Part shown: positions 33,371 through 42,522 of the stretch, one piece after another
Position numbering within the stretch: position 1 is the stretch's first letter
Layout: each line of letters begins with the position of its first letter
The notes under the pieces: generated by a model
The model's input: the letters and a program-made list of their open reading frames with translations, nothing else
Database searches by the model: none
Told to the model about the DNA's origin: nothing
Assembly (NCBI GenBank): GCA_018336015.1
Contig: JAGXQZ010000063.1
Coordinates: 1 to 64,000, forward strand
Source: Algoriphagus sp.
GTDB taxonomy: Bacteria > Bacteroidota > Bacteroidia > Cytophagales > Cyclobacteriaceae
Reading direction: 5' to 3'
Length of the DNA: 64,000 bases
Program-made: the position numbers and the translations under genes

Positions 33371-34759
33371 ATGAATAGATACATTGACTTGATTCAGCAG
33401 ACATTTGACTTCCCTACCAAAGAGTTTCATGTTGAGAACAATGAGCTTTTTTTCAACGGAGTCAATCTGATGGAAATCATCGAAACCTACGGTACGCCAC
33501 TCAAGCTGACCTATTTGCCTAAAATCTCGGAAAACATCCAAAATGCGAAACGGTATTTTGGTAATGCCATGGCGGCACACAATTACCAGGGCAATTACAC
33601 CTATTGCTACTGTACCAAGTCTTCCCATTTCAGCTTTGTCCTTGACGAAGCTTTGAAAAACGATATCCATATCGAGACTTCTTCGACTTTTGACATACCG
33701 TTGGTTCGCAGTCTATATGCTAAAGGCAAAATCACCAAAGACACCTACATCGTCTGCAATGGATTCAAGAGGGAGAAATACAAGGAATACATCTCCGAAC
33801 TTCTGAATGACGGGTTTAAGAACTGTATTCCGATTTTGGACAACCTTACTGAGATCGATTATTACCTCGAGCATGTGAAGGTGCCTTTTCAAGTGGGGAT
33901 TCGAATTGCTTCAGACGAGGAGCCGAAGTTTGGGTTTTACACCTCCAGATTAGGCGTGCGCTATAATGACATCATTAGCTTGTACGAGGAGAAAATCAAA
34001 AACAATCCTCAAGTCAGCCTGAAGATGCTTCATTTCTTTATCAATTCAGGGATTAAGGATACGGCATATTACTGGTCCGAATTGACCCGATTTATCCAGA
34101 AGTATGTGGATTTGAAAAAAGTTGCCCCAAGCCTGGATACCATGGATATCGGTGGGGGTTGGCCGATCAAGACCAATGTGTTTTTTGACTACGATTACCA
34201 ATACATGGCAGATCAGATCGTCAAAAACATCAAGTGGATGTGTGCTAAAAACAACACCACCGAGCCCAATATATTCACCGAGTTTGGAAGCTACACCGTA
34301 GGGGAGAGTGGGGCAGTGCTCTATTCCGTGCTGGAAGAAAAACTGCAAAACGACAAGGAGCTTTGGTACATGATCGACGGGTCGTTTATTACCCAGCTTC
34401 CGGACAGCTGGGGTCTCAATCAGAAATACATCATGCTTGCGGTCAATAATTGGGATGAAACCTACCAGGGTATTTCCCTAGGTGGGCTCACCTGCGACAG
34501 CATGGATTACTACAACTCAGAAGCTCACCAATTCAATATTTACCTTCCCAAAATCCAGGAATCAAAGAAGCAGTACATCGGCTTTTTCCATACCGGCGCC
34601 TATCAAGAATCACTTGGGGGCTATGGAGGCATTCAGCACTGCCTGATCCCTGCACCTAAGCATGTGCTGATCGATCGGGACGAAAGCGGTGAAATCAAGC
34701 ATTGGCTTTTTGCCAAAGATCAGACTGAGGAGAGCATGTTAAAGACTTTGGGATATTAG
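33371..34759 (+). CDS. speA: Biosynthetic arginine decarboxylase, fold III type
   Basis: 462 residues, the compact Bacteroidota form of the alanine-racemase-fold decarboxylases. The PLP lysine is K83 in YCYCTKSSH. DIGGGWP near residue 258 and TEFGSYTVGESG near 303 bind the phosphate and substrate, and CDSMDY near 378 contributes the active-site Cys from the partner chain. Arginine is converted to agmatine for polyamine synthesis in the cytoplasm. The substrate call rests on overall similarity and the arginine-related neighbourhood; a related diamino-acid substrate cannot be excluded. Confidence 0.85.
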   Translation: MNRYIDLIQQTFDFPTKEFHVENNELFFNGVNLMEIIETYGTPLKLTYLPKISENIQNAKRYFGNAMAAHNYQGNYTYCYCTKSSHFSFVLDEALKNDIHIETSSTFDIPLVRSLYAKGKITKDTYIVCNGFKREKYKEYISELLNDGFKNCIPILDNLTEIDYYLEHVKVPFQVGIRIASDEEPKFGFYTSRLGVRYNDIISLYEEKIKNNPQVSLKMLHFFINSGIKDTAYYWSELTRFIQKYVDLKKVAPSLDTMDIGGGWPIKTNVFFDYDYQYMADQIVKNIKWMCAKNNTTEPNIFTEFGSYTVGESGAVLYSVLEEKLQNDKELWYMIDGSFITQLPDSWGLNQKYIMLAVNNWDETYQGISLGGLTCDSMDYYNSEAHQFNIYLPKIQESKKQYIGFFHTGAYQESLGGYGGIQHCLIPAPKHVLIDRDESGEIKHWLFAKDQTEESMLKTLGY

Positions 34760-34769
34760 AAGAGGGAAG

Positions 34770-34912
34770 ACAGGAGACGGATACTTCGACTTCGCTCAGT
34801 GCTGGCGACAGAAGAAAAAAAGACCGCTGAAAAGGCGGTCTTTTCGGTTTTTTAGAGGGTATTCGTTCAGTTGGCTTTTATACCATCATCCGCTTTGTCT
34901 GTCGACCGTTGA
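34770..34912 (+). repeat. Degenerate repeat words flanking a terminator
   Basis: CTTCGACTTCGCTCAGTGC (around 34786-34804) resembles a dispersed Bacteroidota repeat, and CTGTCGACCGTTGACTAA (34899-34916) has spaced GAC/GTT words of the period-7 type. Between them lies the speA terminator. Confidence 0.4.
34814..34845. terminator. Intrinsic terminator after speA
   Basis: AAAAGACCGC pairs with GCGGTCTTTT around a 7-base loop, with A and T runs on both sides. The stem is nearly the same as the one at 35706. Confidence 0.88.
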
Positions 34913-34917
34913 CTAAT

Positions 34918-35637
34918 TCACCTCACTGTCACATGATAGCAGCTTTGTCTTCGCTCCTTGATGACGTATATTTTTCCAGTTTGCTGGAAGTGATTAAGTA
35001 CCTTTTCCAAGTTTTGTTGTGCTTTTCCATCCCACTCTCTGATGCCATTAAATCGGATGTAAGATATATCGAAGGAAATCCCATAAGAATGAGAGCTATT
35101 GCCGTCTGTCGCATTTCGATTTCTTCGCTTGAGTGCTTTTTGCTGAGACTCGGTCCGCGTGGCAGAAGATACCGTAAAGAAATTCCCTTCCCCTGCTAAG
35201 GCTTCGTAGGCTTTGCCAAGCTCTTCAAGTACCGCTTTTGAATCAGGAGTGATGAATGGAAAACTGTGGGTCAAAGAATCCACTCTGTATCCACGTCCCT
35301 GGCTGACATCTACCAAGGTACTGTCATGAATTTTTTGATAAAGTTGGTATTCGTCCTGAATGAGTCGAAGGCCCTTGAGTTCTGCGGCAGTCAAATGCTC
35401 TTCATAGGTGTCTTTTTTTAGCCTTCCTGAAAAAGAAACCAATTCATTTGGATCAAATTCTTTCTCAGTGACCACTGGCAGTGTTGACAGTTTGACTTCT
35501 TTTTGAGGTGAAAAAAGGCCCTCATAAATACTGATGAATTCATTTTTGATCTCAGGCTGAAAATGTAAAAGGGCCAGAAGCCCAAGTGTAAATAATATCA
35601 GAAAGGTGGTGACAAATAGAAGGGTGGAGGACTTCAT
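34918..35637 (-). CDS. DUF5715 family protein, M15 peptidase-like, membrane-anchored
   Basis: 239 residues from the ATG at 35637 (MKSSTLLFVTTFLILF), an N-terminal membrane anchor; an ATG 33 nt upstream would add a poorly fitting prefix. The C-terminal domain (about 130-239) has R161 in SSATRTESQQ, H183 and D190 in SSHSYGISFDISY, and H235 in CYHVTVR. These are the zinc and substrate positions of D-Ala-D-Ala carboxypeptidase-type M15 enzymes. A role in peptidoglycan trimming is inferred. Single gene, convergent with speA. Confidence 0.75.
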   Translation of the reverse strand: MKSSTLLFVTTFLILFTLGLLALLHFQPEIKNEFISIYEGLFSPQKEVKLSTLPVVTEKEFDPNELVSFSGRLKKDTYEEHLTAAELKGLRLIQDEYQLYQKIHDSTLVDVSQGRGYRVDSLTHSFPFITPDSKAVLEELGKAYEALAGEGNFFTVSSATRTESQQKALKRRNRNATDGNSSHSYGISFDISYIRFNGIREWDGKAQQNLEKVLNHFQQTGKIYVIKERRQSCYHVTVR

Positions 35638-35705
35638 AAAGCAATTAACTGAGATCAGGTTGACTTTCAAGTCATTTTTGATCTCAGCGGTAAAATAGAT
35701 TGAAA

Positions 35706-35735
35706 TGAAAAAGACCGCTTGGAGGCGGTCTTTTG
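35706..35735 (-). terminator. Intrinsic terminator of the UXS gene
   Basis: AAAAGACCGC and GCGGTCTTTT-type arms close a short TTGGAG loop. Read on the minus strand it is followed by TTTTTCATTT. Confidence 0.88.
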
Positions 35736-35739
35736 AAGT

Positions 35740-36678
35740 TTATTCGCTCAGAATCGAATCAAAATAAGCGATAGTCTTGACCAAGCCTTCTCTAAGTGGA
35801 ACTTTGGGTTCCCATCCTAGCTCCGATTTGGCCAAGTCGATGACTGGTTTTCGTTGCATGGGGTCATCCTGGGGCAGTGGCATAAACACCAGTTTACTTT
35901 TACTATTAGTCAATTCAAGCACCAATTGAGCCAATTCCAACATGGTAAATTCTCCCGGATTACCAATATTCACAGGGCCGGTAAATCCGTCTTTTGAATT
36001 CATCAATCGGTACATGCCGTCGATGTTGTCATCTACATAGCAGAAAGAGCGAGTTTGATTTCCTTCGCCGTAAATGGTAATGTCTTGGCCTTTCAGTGCC
36101 TGCACGATGAAGTTGGAAACTACTCGACCGTCATTGGGATGCATCCTTGGACCATAGGTGTTGAAAATACGCATCACCTTGATGGCTACCCCATGCTGAC
36201 GATGGTAGTCAAAGAAAAGGGTCTCTGCACATCTTTTACCCTCGTCATAGCAAGCTCGAGGTCCAATTGTATTGACATTTCCCCAATAGGATTCTGGTTG
36301 CGGATGCACATGTGGATCGCCGTAAATCTCTGACGTGGAAGCCTGAAGGATTTTTATTTTGAGTCTTTTGGCCAGTCCCAACATATTCATCGCACCAATT
36401 ACAGATGTTTTGGTGGTTTGAACCGGGTCAAACTGGTAATGGATAGGGGATGCTGGACAGGCTAAGTTGTATATTTCATCAACCTCCACATACAAAGGAT
36501 GCGTAATGTCATGGCGAAGGAGCTCGAAATTTTTATTATCCAAAAGATGATGAATATTCCTTCGATTTCCGGTGAAAAAGTTGTCCACGCATAGTACTTC
36601 ATTCCCTTCACTGAGGAGCTTGTCGCAGAGATGGCTGCCCAAAAAGCCACCACCACCGCTTACTAAAATTCTTTTCAT
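35740..36678 (-). CDS. UDP-glucuronic acid decarboxylase (UXS)
   Basis: 312 residues of an extended SDR. NAD binding is by [11 protein letters not shown] at 7-17. The catalytic residues are TSE at 115-117, and Y144 and K148 in the UXS signature RACYDEGKR. The enzyme oxidises and decarboxylates UDP-glucuronate to UDP-xylose for surface polysaccharide. It is not part of the catabolic glucuronate cluster 2 kb away, because it acts on the nucleotide sugar. Single gene with its own terminator. Confidence 0.93.
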   Translation of the reverse strand: MKRILVSGGGGFLGSHLCDKLLSEGNEVLCVDNFFTGNRRNIHHLLDNKNFELLRHDITHPLYVEVDEIYNLACPASPIHYQFDPVQTTKTSVIGAMNMLGLAKRLKIKILQASTSEIYGDPHVHPQPESYWGNVNTIGPRACYDEGKRCAETLFFDYHRQHGVAIKVMRIFNTYGPRMHPNDGRVVSNFIVQALKGQDITIYGEGNQTRSFCYVDDNIDGMYRLMNSKDGFTGPVNIGNPGEFTMLELAQLVLELTNSKSKLVFMPLPQDDPMQRKPVIDLAKSELGWEPKVPLREGLVKTIAYFDSILSE

Positions 36679-36811
36679 TGATTATTTCTTAGGTGAAACA
36701 AGTTGGCCAAAATTAATTAAATGTGAATGAATTCAAATTTTAATACCCCTTGCATTTTGTAGATAATCTGTATTCTTTTTTGGGTGGTATAGGGATGGAT
36801 TACTATTTCAT

Positions 36812-38593
36812 TTAAAACCAATCGCTTTGCATTTTCACGGTTGGAAAAGAAGTGGAATGAAATCTTGAGATCAATCCCTGAATTTTGACCAATTCATATT
36901 CCATGTAATAGGTGGCCGTTTCAATTTTCCCGAAGTAAAAACCCTGATCACTTGCTCCTTGGCTGAGGGCTTTTTGGGCCGAAACAGCTTGCCGAAGCCA
37001 CATCCATCCGATACATAGTATGCCTGTAGCTTCCAAAAACAGACTGGCATCTGCCATGAATTTTTCAGGATCCAGATTTCGTTTGAAGAGCAATCCACTG
37101 GCGGCATGACCAAATCTTTTCACCACACTTTCAAAATCTTCTGTGATTTGATTTAGCTCTTCTTCCTGCTTGGCTTGTATGATGGTTTGTTCGATATGGG
37201 CCTGTAATTTTTTCCAGCCCAATCCTTCGTGCATCCAGATTTTCCTGCCCAACAGATCCAAACCATGGATTCCGGTGGTGCCCTCATGAATCGGATGAAT
37301 TCGGGACTCTCTAAAATATTGCTCTACCGGGAAATCTGTTGTGTAACCTGCACCGCCAAGTACCTGTACCGCCATGGAAGTACTCAGCACACCCATTTCG
37401 GATGGGTAGCTTTTGGCGATAGGGGTAAGTAAATCCAATAAGGCCTCCAGTTCAAGTTTTTCTCCTACAGATGCCATTTGTGAAATTTTATCGGAAAGGA
37501 TTCCGCAAAATACCAGCAAGGCTAACGCTCCTTCGGTTACGCTTTTTTGGAAAAGTAACATGCGCTTGACATCCGCATGCTCAATGATTGGAACTTGGGG
37601 CCTGTTGAGGTCTTTCTCGGATATTTTTCTTCCTTGTGGTCGCTCTTTTGAATATGCTAAAGATGCCTGAAATGCAGCAGAAGCAATCGCAACGGCATTC
37701 ATCCCCACACCTAGGCGGGCCTCGTTCATCATTTGAAACATGTATTTGAGGCCTTGATTTGGCTCCCCTACCAAATACCCTTCACATCCCTCAGTTGAAC
37801 CAATCATCAAATGGGCAATAGGAGCACCCTTGTAGCCCATTTTATGGTAGATACCTTGCGTCAATACATCGTTTGGAGTACCGTCCAATCGGATTTTTGG
37901 AACCACAAAAAGGGAAATTCCTTTAGTGCCTGAGGGAGCTCCGTCGATGCGGGCGAGCATCAAATGAATGATGTTTTCACAGGCATCATGATCCCCTGCA
38001 GAGATGTAGATTTTTTGTCCTTTGATTTTAAAAATTCCGGCAGTGGAAGTTGGATAAGCAGTGGTGGTCAGATCGGAGAGCGAACTTCCAGCATCTGGTT
38101 CTGTCAGGGCCATAGTGCCTTGCCATTTGCCAGCGTACATAGCTGGGGTAAATTTTTCTTTCAGCTCAGACGAACCAAACGTCCGAATCAGATTTGCAGC
38201 ACCTGTGGTCAAAAAAGGAAAAACACTAGCAGAGTAATTGGCGGCTTGAAAAATAAATCCTGCAGCCATGTGGAGTGTCCAAGGCAATTGTTGTCCTCCT
38301 TCTTCGTATGAGAATATGGCATTGATCCATCCGTCATCTCCAAACTTTTGAATGATGGATTTCAAGCCTTGATGAACCTTAATTTGGCCATTTACCAATT
38401 GAGGCTCTTTCCGATCCATTTCCTTGAAAATGGGATAAAGTGATTTTTCAGCAATCTGCTCTGCTGCATCAAGCACAAGGGTAAAGGTCTCTTTATTGTG
38501 ATCAGAGAAATAAGGGATTTGGGTCAGTTCGAGACAGTTTTGGTTTTCAAAAAGCTGAAAATAAAGGTCTCTTTTTGAGTAAAAGGAAGGCAT
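36812..38593 (-). CDS. Acyl-CoA dehydrogenase, long form
   Basis: 593 residues from the ATG at 38593 (MPSFYSKRDLYFQLF); a frame 111 nt longer runs into AT-rich upstream DNA. It contains the N-terminal segment of the DmdC/FadE-like long acyl-CoA dehydrogenases, the flavin block TMALTEPDAGSSLSDL near 155, and the C-terminal YFRESRIHPIHEGTTGIHGLD near 445. FAD-dependent alpha,beta-dehydrogenation of an acyl-CoA is expected. Long forms act on methylthiopropionyl-CoA, aryl or fatty acyl-CoAs, and the substrate here is unknown. No other beta-oxidation genes are adjacent. Confidence 0.9.
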   Translation of the reverse strand: MPSFYSKRDLYFQLFENQNCLELTQIPYFSDHNKETFTLVLDAAEQIAEKSLYPIFKEMDRKEPQLVNGQIKVHQGLKSIIQKFGDDGWINAIFSYEEGGQQLPWTLHMAAGFIFQAANYSASVFPFLTTGAANLIRTFGSSELKEKFTPAMYAGKWQGTMALTEPDAGSSLSDLTTTAYPTSTAGIFKIKGQKIYISAGDHDACENIIHLMLARIDGAPSGTKGISLFVVPKIRLDGTPNDVLTQGIYHKMGYKGAPIAHLMIGSTEGCEGYLVGEPNQGLKYMFQMMNEARLGVGMNAVAIASAAFQASLAYSKERPQGRKISEKDLNRPQVPIIEHADVKRMLLFQKSVTEGALALLVFCGILSDKISQMASVGEKLELEALLDLLTPIAKSYPSEMGVLSTSMAVQVLGGAGYTTDFPVEQYFRESRIHPIHEGTTGIHGLDLLGRKIWMHEGLGWKKLQAHIEQTIIQAKQEEELNQITEDFESVVKRFGHAASGLLFKRNLDPEKFMADASLFLEATGILCIGWMWLRQAVSAQKALSQGASDQGFYFGKIETATYYMEYELVKIQGLISRFHSTSFPTVKMQSDWF

Positions 38594-38689
38594 AAGGGCG
38601 TCTTTTGGGCTTGTGCGGGAAGTTACTGGAAAACTCACCAATGCGTTGAATTTTTCCAAATTTTCAACCTTGGGAAAAGTTGAATGAAA

Positions 38690-38722
38690 AAAAATCCCCG
38701 ACAAAAAACATTGCCGGGGATA
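38690..38722 (-). terminator. Terminator of the uronate catabolic operon
   Basis: On the minus strand ATCCCCG pairs with CGGGGAT around a loop containing TTTTTT, and a T8 run follows, just after the uxuA stop. Confidence 0.8.
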
Positions 38723-38744
38723 GATTAGGGGGTATTTGATACCG

Positions 38745-39926
38745 TTATTTCTTGTTTTTTACCCAAAGTAAGGCTTCTTCTACACCTCGGATTTCAGCGA
38801 GTCCTTTGAGTCGTCCGATCGCTGTGTAGCCAGGATTTGCGGTTTTTTTATTCAAATCGTCCAGCATTTGATGACCGTGGTCAGGTCTCATCGGGAGACT
38901 CTTGCCTCGTTTTTCCTGCCACTTTAGGATCTCATCGATCACATCGACCATGGGTACATTTCCCTCCAGGTGGTTGTCCTCGTAGAAGTTACCTTCGGCA
39001 TCACGTTTGGTACTTCGGAGGTGGATAAAATGGATTCGATCTCCAAATTCTCTTACCATCGCAGGCAGGTCGTTGTCAGCTCTTACTCCATAGCTTCCTG
39101 TACAGAAAGTCAATCCATTGTGATGACTCGGGGTTTGGCTGAGGATTCTGCGTGCATCAGCTGCTGTACTTACGACTCGAGGAAGTCCATAAAGTGAGAA
39201 TGGAGGATCATCAGGGTGGATGCACAGGTAAACCCCAACTTCTTCGGCTACAGGTGTGATCGCATCAAGGAAAAGACGAAGGTGATCTGCCAGTTTTGGT
39301 GCGTCGATTCCTTCGTAGGTTTTGAGCATCGCACGAAACTCGTCCATGGTATAGCCAATTTCCGAACCAGGCAATCCTTTTAGGATATTGTCAATGATGA
39401 GTTGTTTGGCTTCAGGAGAAAGCCCTTCGTAATACGCACGGGTAGCTTCTATTTCTTCAGGGGAATGTTCCTGAAAAGCTCCAGGTCTCTGAAGAATGAA
39501 CAAATCAAAGGCTACTACAGCTTTTTTCTCATAGAGAAGCGCTTTAGCACCATTGGGAAGTTCGTATTCCAGATTAGTACGAGTCCAGTCCAGAATAGGC
39601 ATGAAATTATAGCAAACGGTGAAAACTCCCTCTGCAGCCAGATTTCTCAAGGTCTGTTTGTAATTTTCGATCAACTGAAGGTAATCACCAGTCCTGGTTT
39701 TGATTCGTTCGTGTACAGGAACTGATTCTACCACAGACCAAGTAAGTCCGGCTGCTTCAATGATATTTTTTCGCGTTTTGATTTCTTCTCTGGACCAAAC
39801 CTCACCGTTGGGGATGTGATGTAATGCAGAGACAATTCCGGTAGCCCCCGATTGCCTGATATCTCTAAGGCTTACCGGGTCTTTGGGTCCATACCAGCGC
39901 ATGGTTTGCTCCATTCTATAGCTCAT
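38745..39926 (-). CDS. uxuA: Mannonate dehydratase
   Basis: 393 residues, full length. Family blocks include [12 protein letters not shown] at the N-terminus, [18 protein letters not shown] near 235, FCTGSYGVR, and [14 protein letters not shown] near 300, with the metal-binding His, Cys, Asp and His residues conserved. It dehydrates D-mannonate to 2-keto-3-deoxygluconate, the last step of this three-gene set. It is separated from the SDR gene by 152 bp of repeat-like DNA and may still be read from the uxaC promoter. Confidence 0.96.
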   Translation of the reverse strand: MSYRMEQTMRWYGPKDPVSLRDIRQSGATGIVSALHHIPNGEVWSREEIKTRKNIIEAAGLTWSVVESVPVHERIKTRTGDYLQLIENYKQTLRNLAAEGVFTVCYNFMPILDWTRTNLEYELPNGAKALLYEKKAVVAFDLFILQRPGAFQEHSPEEIEATRAYYEGLSPEAKQLIIDNILKGLPGSEIGYTMDEFRAMLKTYEGIDAPKLADHLRLFLDAITPVAEEVGVYLCIHPDDPPFSLYGLPRVVSTAADARRILSQTPSHHNGLTFCTGSYGVRADNDLPAMVREFGDRIHFIHLRSTKRDAEGNFYEDNHLEGNVPMVDVIDEILKWQEKRGKSLPMRPDHGHQMLDDLNKKTANPGYTAIGRLKGLAEIRGVEEALLWVKNKK

Positions 39927-40078
39927 GGAAATGGTGTTTTAGTTATTGAGTTGTTAGTTAATCGTAATAGAGTAATTCGTAATTGGCTTTCTGGAAGGTA
40001 AAGGTTAAACGATATGTGTTAAAAGTTAAATCGTCATGCTATTGACGAAAAACTAGTAACCATAAACTCTTAACCATT
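39927..40078. repeat. Degenerate repeat words between uxuA and the SDR gene
   Basis: 152 bp with repeated GTTAAA-type and CGTAAT-type words (for example GGTTAAACGAT, AAAGTTAAATCG, AACCATAAACTCTTAACC). No promoter or hairpin was clear. It resembles a decayed short-period tract. Confidence 0.4.
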
Positions 40079-40900
40079 TTACACTCCTGAATAGGCGCTG
40101 AATCCTCCGTCCACCGCCACAATGGTACCTGTGACAAAGGCGGAAGCATCACTGCAAAGCCATTGCAAGGCGCCTAATAAATCTTCAGGCTTTCCGAATC
40201 GGTTCATTGGGGTATGTGTGATGATTTGGTTGCCGCGTTGGGTCAGACTTCCGTCTGACTCGGTAAGTAGCGTTCGGTTTTGTTCGGTCAGGAAGAATCC
40301 CGGCGCGATGGCGTTGACACGGAAAGTTGGTCCATGCTTATGCGCCAACTCTACCGAAAGCCATTTGGTCAGGTTGTCAATTGCAGCCTTAGCTGATGCA
40401 TAGCCCATTACCCGGGTCATGGGCCGAGTTGCGGCCATGGAAGAAATATTGAGAATATTTCCTTGGCCATTTTTCAGCATCAGCGGGAGCAAGGCTTTAA
40501 TTGGCAATACGGTACCCAGGTAATTCAGATCAATCACTTTCTTTAATGAAGCGGTATCCAAATCAAGGAAGTTTTGATCAGGTCTGATGACAGCACCAGG
40601 CATATTTCCGCCTGCGGAATTGATCAGGGTGTCTATTCTGCCATGTTGGGCTTCAATGACTTCTGCCATTTTCTTTAGAGAATCCTCATCGGTGACATCC
40701 GCATAGTAGCCCCAAGCTTTTCCTCCTTTGGAATTGATCTCGCTGACCAAATCACTGACTTTTTCGGGGCTTCGTCCAAGAATTAGTACTTCTGCGCCTT
40801 CTTGTGCCAGATGAAGTGCCATCGTATGACCGAGTACGCCAGTGGCTCCGGAGAACGCGATTTTTTTACCTTGGAGAGAAAATATAGTCGAAGAATTCAT
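40079..40900 (-). CDS. uxuB: SDR family oxidoreductase, probable D-mannonate (fructuronate) oxidoreductase
   Basis: 273 residues from the ATG at 40900, two bases after the uxaC stop; an upstream in-frame start lies deep in uxaC and is rejected. Classical SDR residues: SGATGVLG at 17-24 for the cofactor, S154, and Y167-x3-K171. With uronate isomerase upstream and mannonate dehydratase downstream, the missing step is reduction of D-fructuronate to D-mannonate. SDR-type UxuB enzymes exist in Bacillus (YjmF), whereas the enterobacterial UxuB is of another family. The assignment rests on context. Confidence 0.85.
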   Translation of the reverse strand: MNSSTIFSLQGKKIAFSGATGVLGHTMALHLAQEGAEVLILGRSPEKVSDLVSEINSKGGKAWGYYADVTDEDSLKKMAEVIEAQHGRIDTLINSAGGNMPGAVIRPDQNFLDLDTASLKKVIDLNYLGTVLPIKALLPLMLKNGQGNILNISSMAATRPMTRVMGYASAKAAIDNLTKWLSVELAHKHGPTFRVNAIAPGFFLTEQNRTLLTESDGSLTQRGNQIITHTPMNRFGKPEDLLGALQWLCSDASAFVTGTIVAVDGGFSAYSGV

Positions 40901-40902
40901 TC

Positions 40903-42342
40903 TTATAAGTTGAAATTGTCTCGGGAAAAGTTGAAGTAATTTTTGGCATTGTGGTAGCAGATGTCTGAAACTAGTTTTCCAAGCCATTTTTCATCCCAAG
41001 GCAATTCTTCATTTTCTACATCCTGACCGAAAAGGTTACATAGAATCCGTCTGAAGTATTCATGTCTTGGGAAGGACAGAAAGCTTCTTGAGTCTGTCAG
41101 CATTCCAATGAAACAGCTGATCAATCCCATGTTGGACAGGGTATTCATCTGCTTTTCCATACCGTCTTTTTGATCAAGGTACCACCAACCGGAGCCAAAC
41201 TGTACTTTTCCCTTAATCGATCCGTCGTTAAAGTTACCGATCATCGTAGCAAAAACTTCGTTGTCTCGAGGATTTAGATTGTAGATGACAGTTTGCGAAA
41301 GCTGATCTGTGGAATCCAGTTCATTGAGGAATTTGGACAAAGTCATCGCCTGACTGAAATCTCCGATGGAATCAAATCCTGTATCCGGTCCAAGCACCGA
41401 AAGCATTCGGGTATTTGTATTTCTCAGTGCTCCCAAATGAAACTGCTGCACCCAACCTTTGGAATGGTAGAGCTTGCAGAGTTTTTTAAGCACTTTGAAT
41501 TTAAAGTATTCGATTTCCTCAGAATTAGGGAGATTTCCGCGAAGCACTTTTTGCAAAATACCATCAGCAGAAAGTCTGGAATCGGTGGAGTAGTACAAAT
41601 TTTCCAAGCCATGATCGGACAGTCTGCAACCTCGGGAATGGAAAAAGTCCACTCTCTTGGCGAGCGCTTCGATTAACGTATCAAAGGAACTGATCTCTAT
41701 CCCTGCAGCAATTCCAAGTTTTTGGAGATAGGATTTATAAGCTTCTGGATTTTCTATGGCAAATGACTTATCTGGCCTAAATGCAGGATACATACCTACT
41801 TGTTGATTCTGGCTTAGGTAAGCCGTATGATGCTCAAGGGAATCTACCGGATCGTCTGTAGTGCAGACTACTTCCACGTTCATTTGTTCCAATAAACCCC
41901 TAGCCCGAAAATCTTCCTCTTGGAGAATGGAGGTAGTCTTCATGTATATATCATTTGCATTGGATGTGGTCAGTAAATCGTCTATTCCAAAATATCTACT
42001 GAGCTCCATTTGACTCCAATGATAGAGTGGATTGCGCATGGTATAGGGCAAAGTGAAGGCCCATTTTTCAAACTTTTCCAGATCTGAGGCATTTCCCGTG
42101 ATAAATCGCTCATCGACGCCAAGGGTTCGCATGGCTCTCCATTTGTAGTGGTCACCTGCCAGCCAGATTTTACTGATGTTTTCAAACTTCCTGTTTTGGG
42201 CAATTTCGGCAGGAGGGAGGTGGTTGTGGTAATCTATGATGGGCAGGTGTTTGGCGTAATCGTGGTAAAGGATTTTTGCAAAGTCATTCTTCAACAAAAA
42301 GTCCTCTGAAAGAAAGGTCTTTTGGGTTTGCTCAGTGATCAT
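40903..42342 (-). CDS. uxaC: Uronate isomerase (glucuronate isomerase)
   Basis: 479 residues, full length for the amidohydrolase-fold uronate isomerases. The N-terminal metal motif is DYHNHLPPAEIA near residue 36, a second block is HLGALRNTNTRM near 303, and the C-terminus has FSRDNFNL. It converts D-glucuronate to D-fructuronate (and D-galacturonate to D-tagaturonate). First gene of the uxaC-SDR-uxuA operon. A LacI-type operator at 42423-42434 lies 81 bp upstream of its start, in the region shared with the divergent lacI gene. Confidence 0.96.
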   Translation of the reverse strand: MITEQTQKTFLSEDFLLKNDFAKILYHDYAKHLPIIDYHNHLPPAEIAQNRKFENISKIWLAGDHYKWRAMRTLGVDERFITGNASDLEKFEKWAFTLPYTMRNPLYHWSQMELSRYFGIDDLLTTSNANDIYMKTTSILQEEDFRARGLLEQMNVEVVCTTDDPVDSLEHHTAYLSQNQQVGMYPAFRPDKSFAIENPEAYKSYLQKLGIAAGIEISSFDTLIEALAKRVDFFHSRGCRLSDHGLENLYYSTDSRLSADGILQKVLRGNLPNSEEIEYFKFKVLKKLCKLYHSKGWVQQFHLGALRNTNTRMLSVLGPDTGFDSIGDFSQAMTLSKFLNELDSTDQLSQTVIYNLNPRDNEVFATMIGNFNDGSIKGKVQFGSGWWYLDQKDGMEKQMNTLSNMGLISCFIGMLTDSRSFLSFPRHEYFRRILCNLFGQDVENEELPWDEKWLGKLVSDICYHNAKNYFNFSRDNFNL

Positions 42343-42422
42343 ATTCCTGGATTAGTGGACAGGGTGTAGAGGTTACAAGGATAAATTTATTCTTTCTGAG
42401 CGGCTAATATTTTTTAAAATAC

Positions 42423-42434
42423 GGAAACGATTGC
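42423..42434. promoter_or_regulatory. LacI-type operator between uxaC and lacI
   Basis: GGAAACGATTGC fits GNAANCGNTTNC, the core shape of LacI/CcpA-type sites with a central CG. It lies in the 180-bp divergent region and could control both directions. The same core recurs upstream of susC (48624) and of the DUF1080 gene (51764). Confidence 0.65.
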
Positions 42435-42522
42435 AAGCATTATTTTTTAAGTAAGTGAAAAACAATTTTGATTTAGCTAAAAAAAATATGCATCTTTTTA
42501 GAACAATTAACCCAAAACAATC

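Noticed and set aside
35740-36678. UDP-glucuronate decarboxylase as part of the glucuronate catabolic cluster
   Set aside because: It uses a nucleotide sugar for biosynthesis, has its own terminator, and lies beyond an unrelated acyl-CoA dehydrogenase gene with no LacI-type site.
38649-38680. Possible fifth hairpin repeat near the acyl-CoA dehydrogenase gene
   Set aside because: The arms match at only about 12 of 16 positions; too weak to list with the four clear elements.
38594-38704. Longer N-terminus for the acyl-CoA dehydrogenase
   Set aside because: The extra 37 residues do not fit the family, and the ATG at 38593 gives the usual MPSFYSKRDLYF start.
40901-40987. Longer N-terminus for the SDR protein
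   Set aside because: It lies inside uxaC and has no resemblance to an SDR; the ATG at 40900 starts the normal fold.
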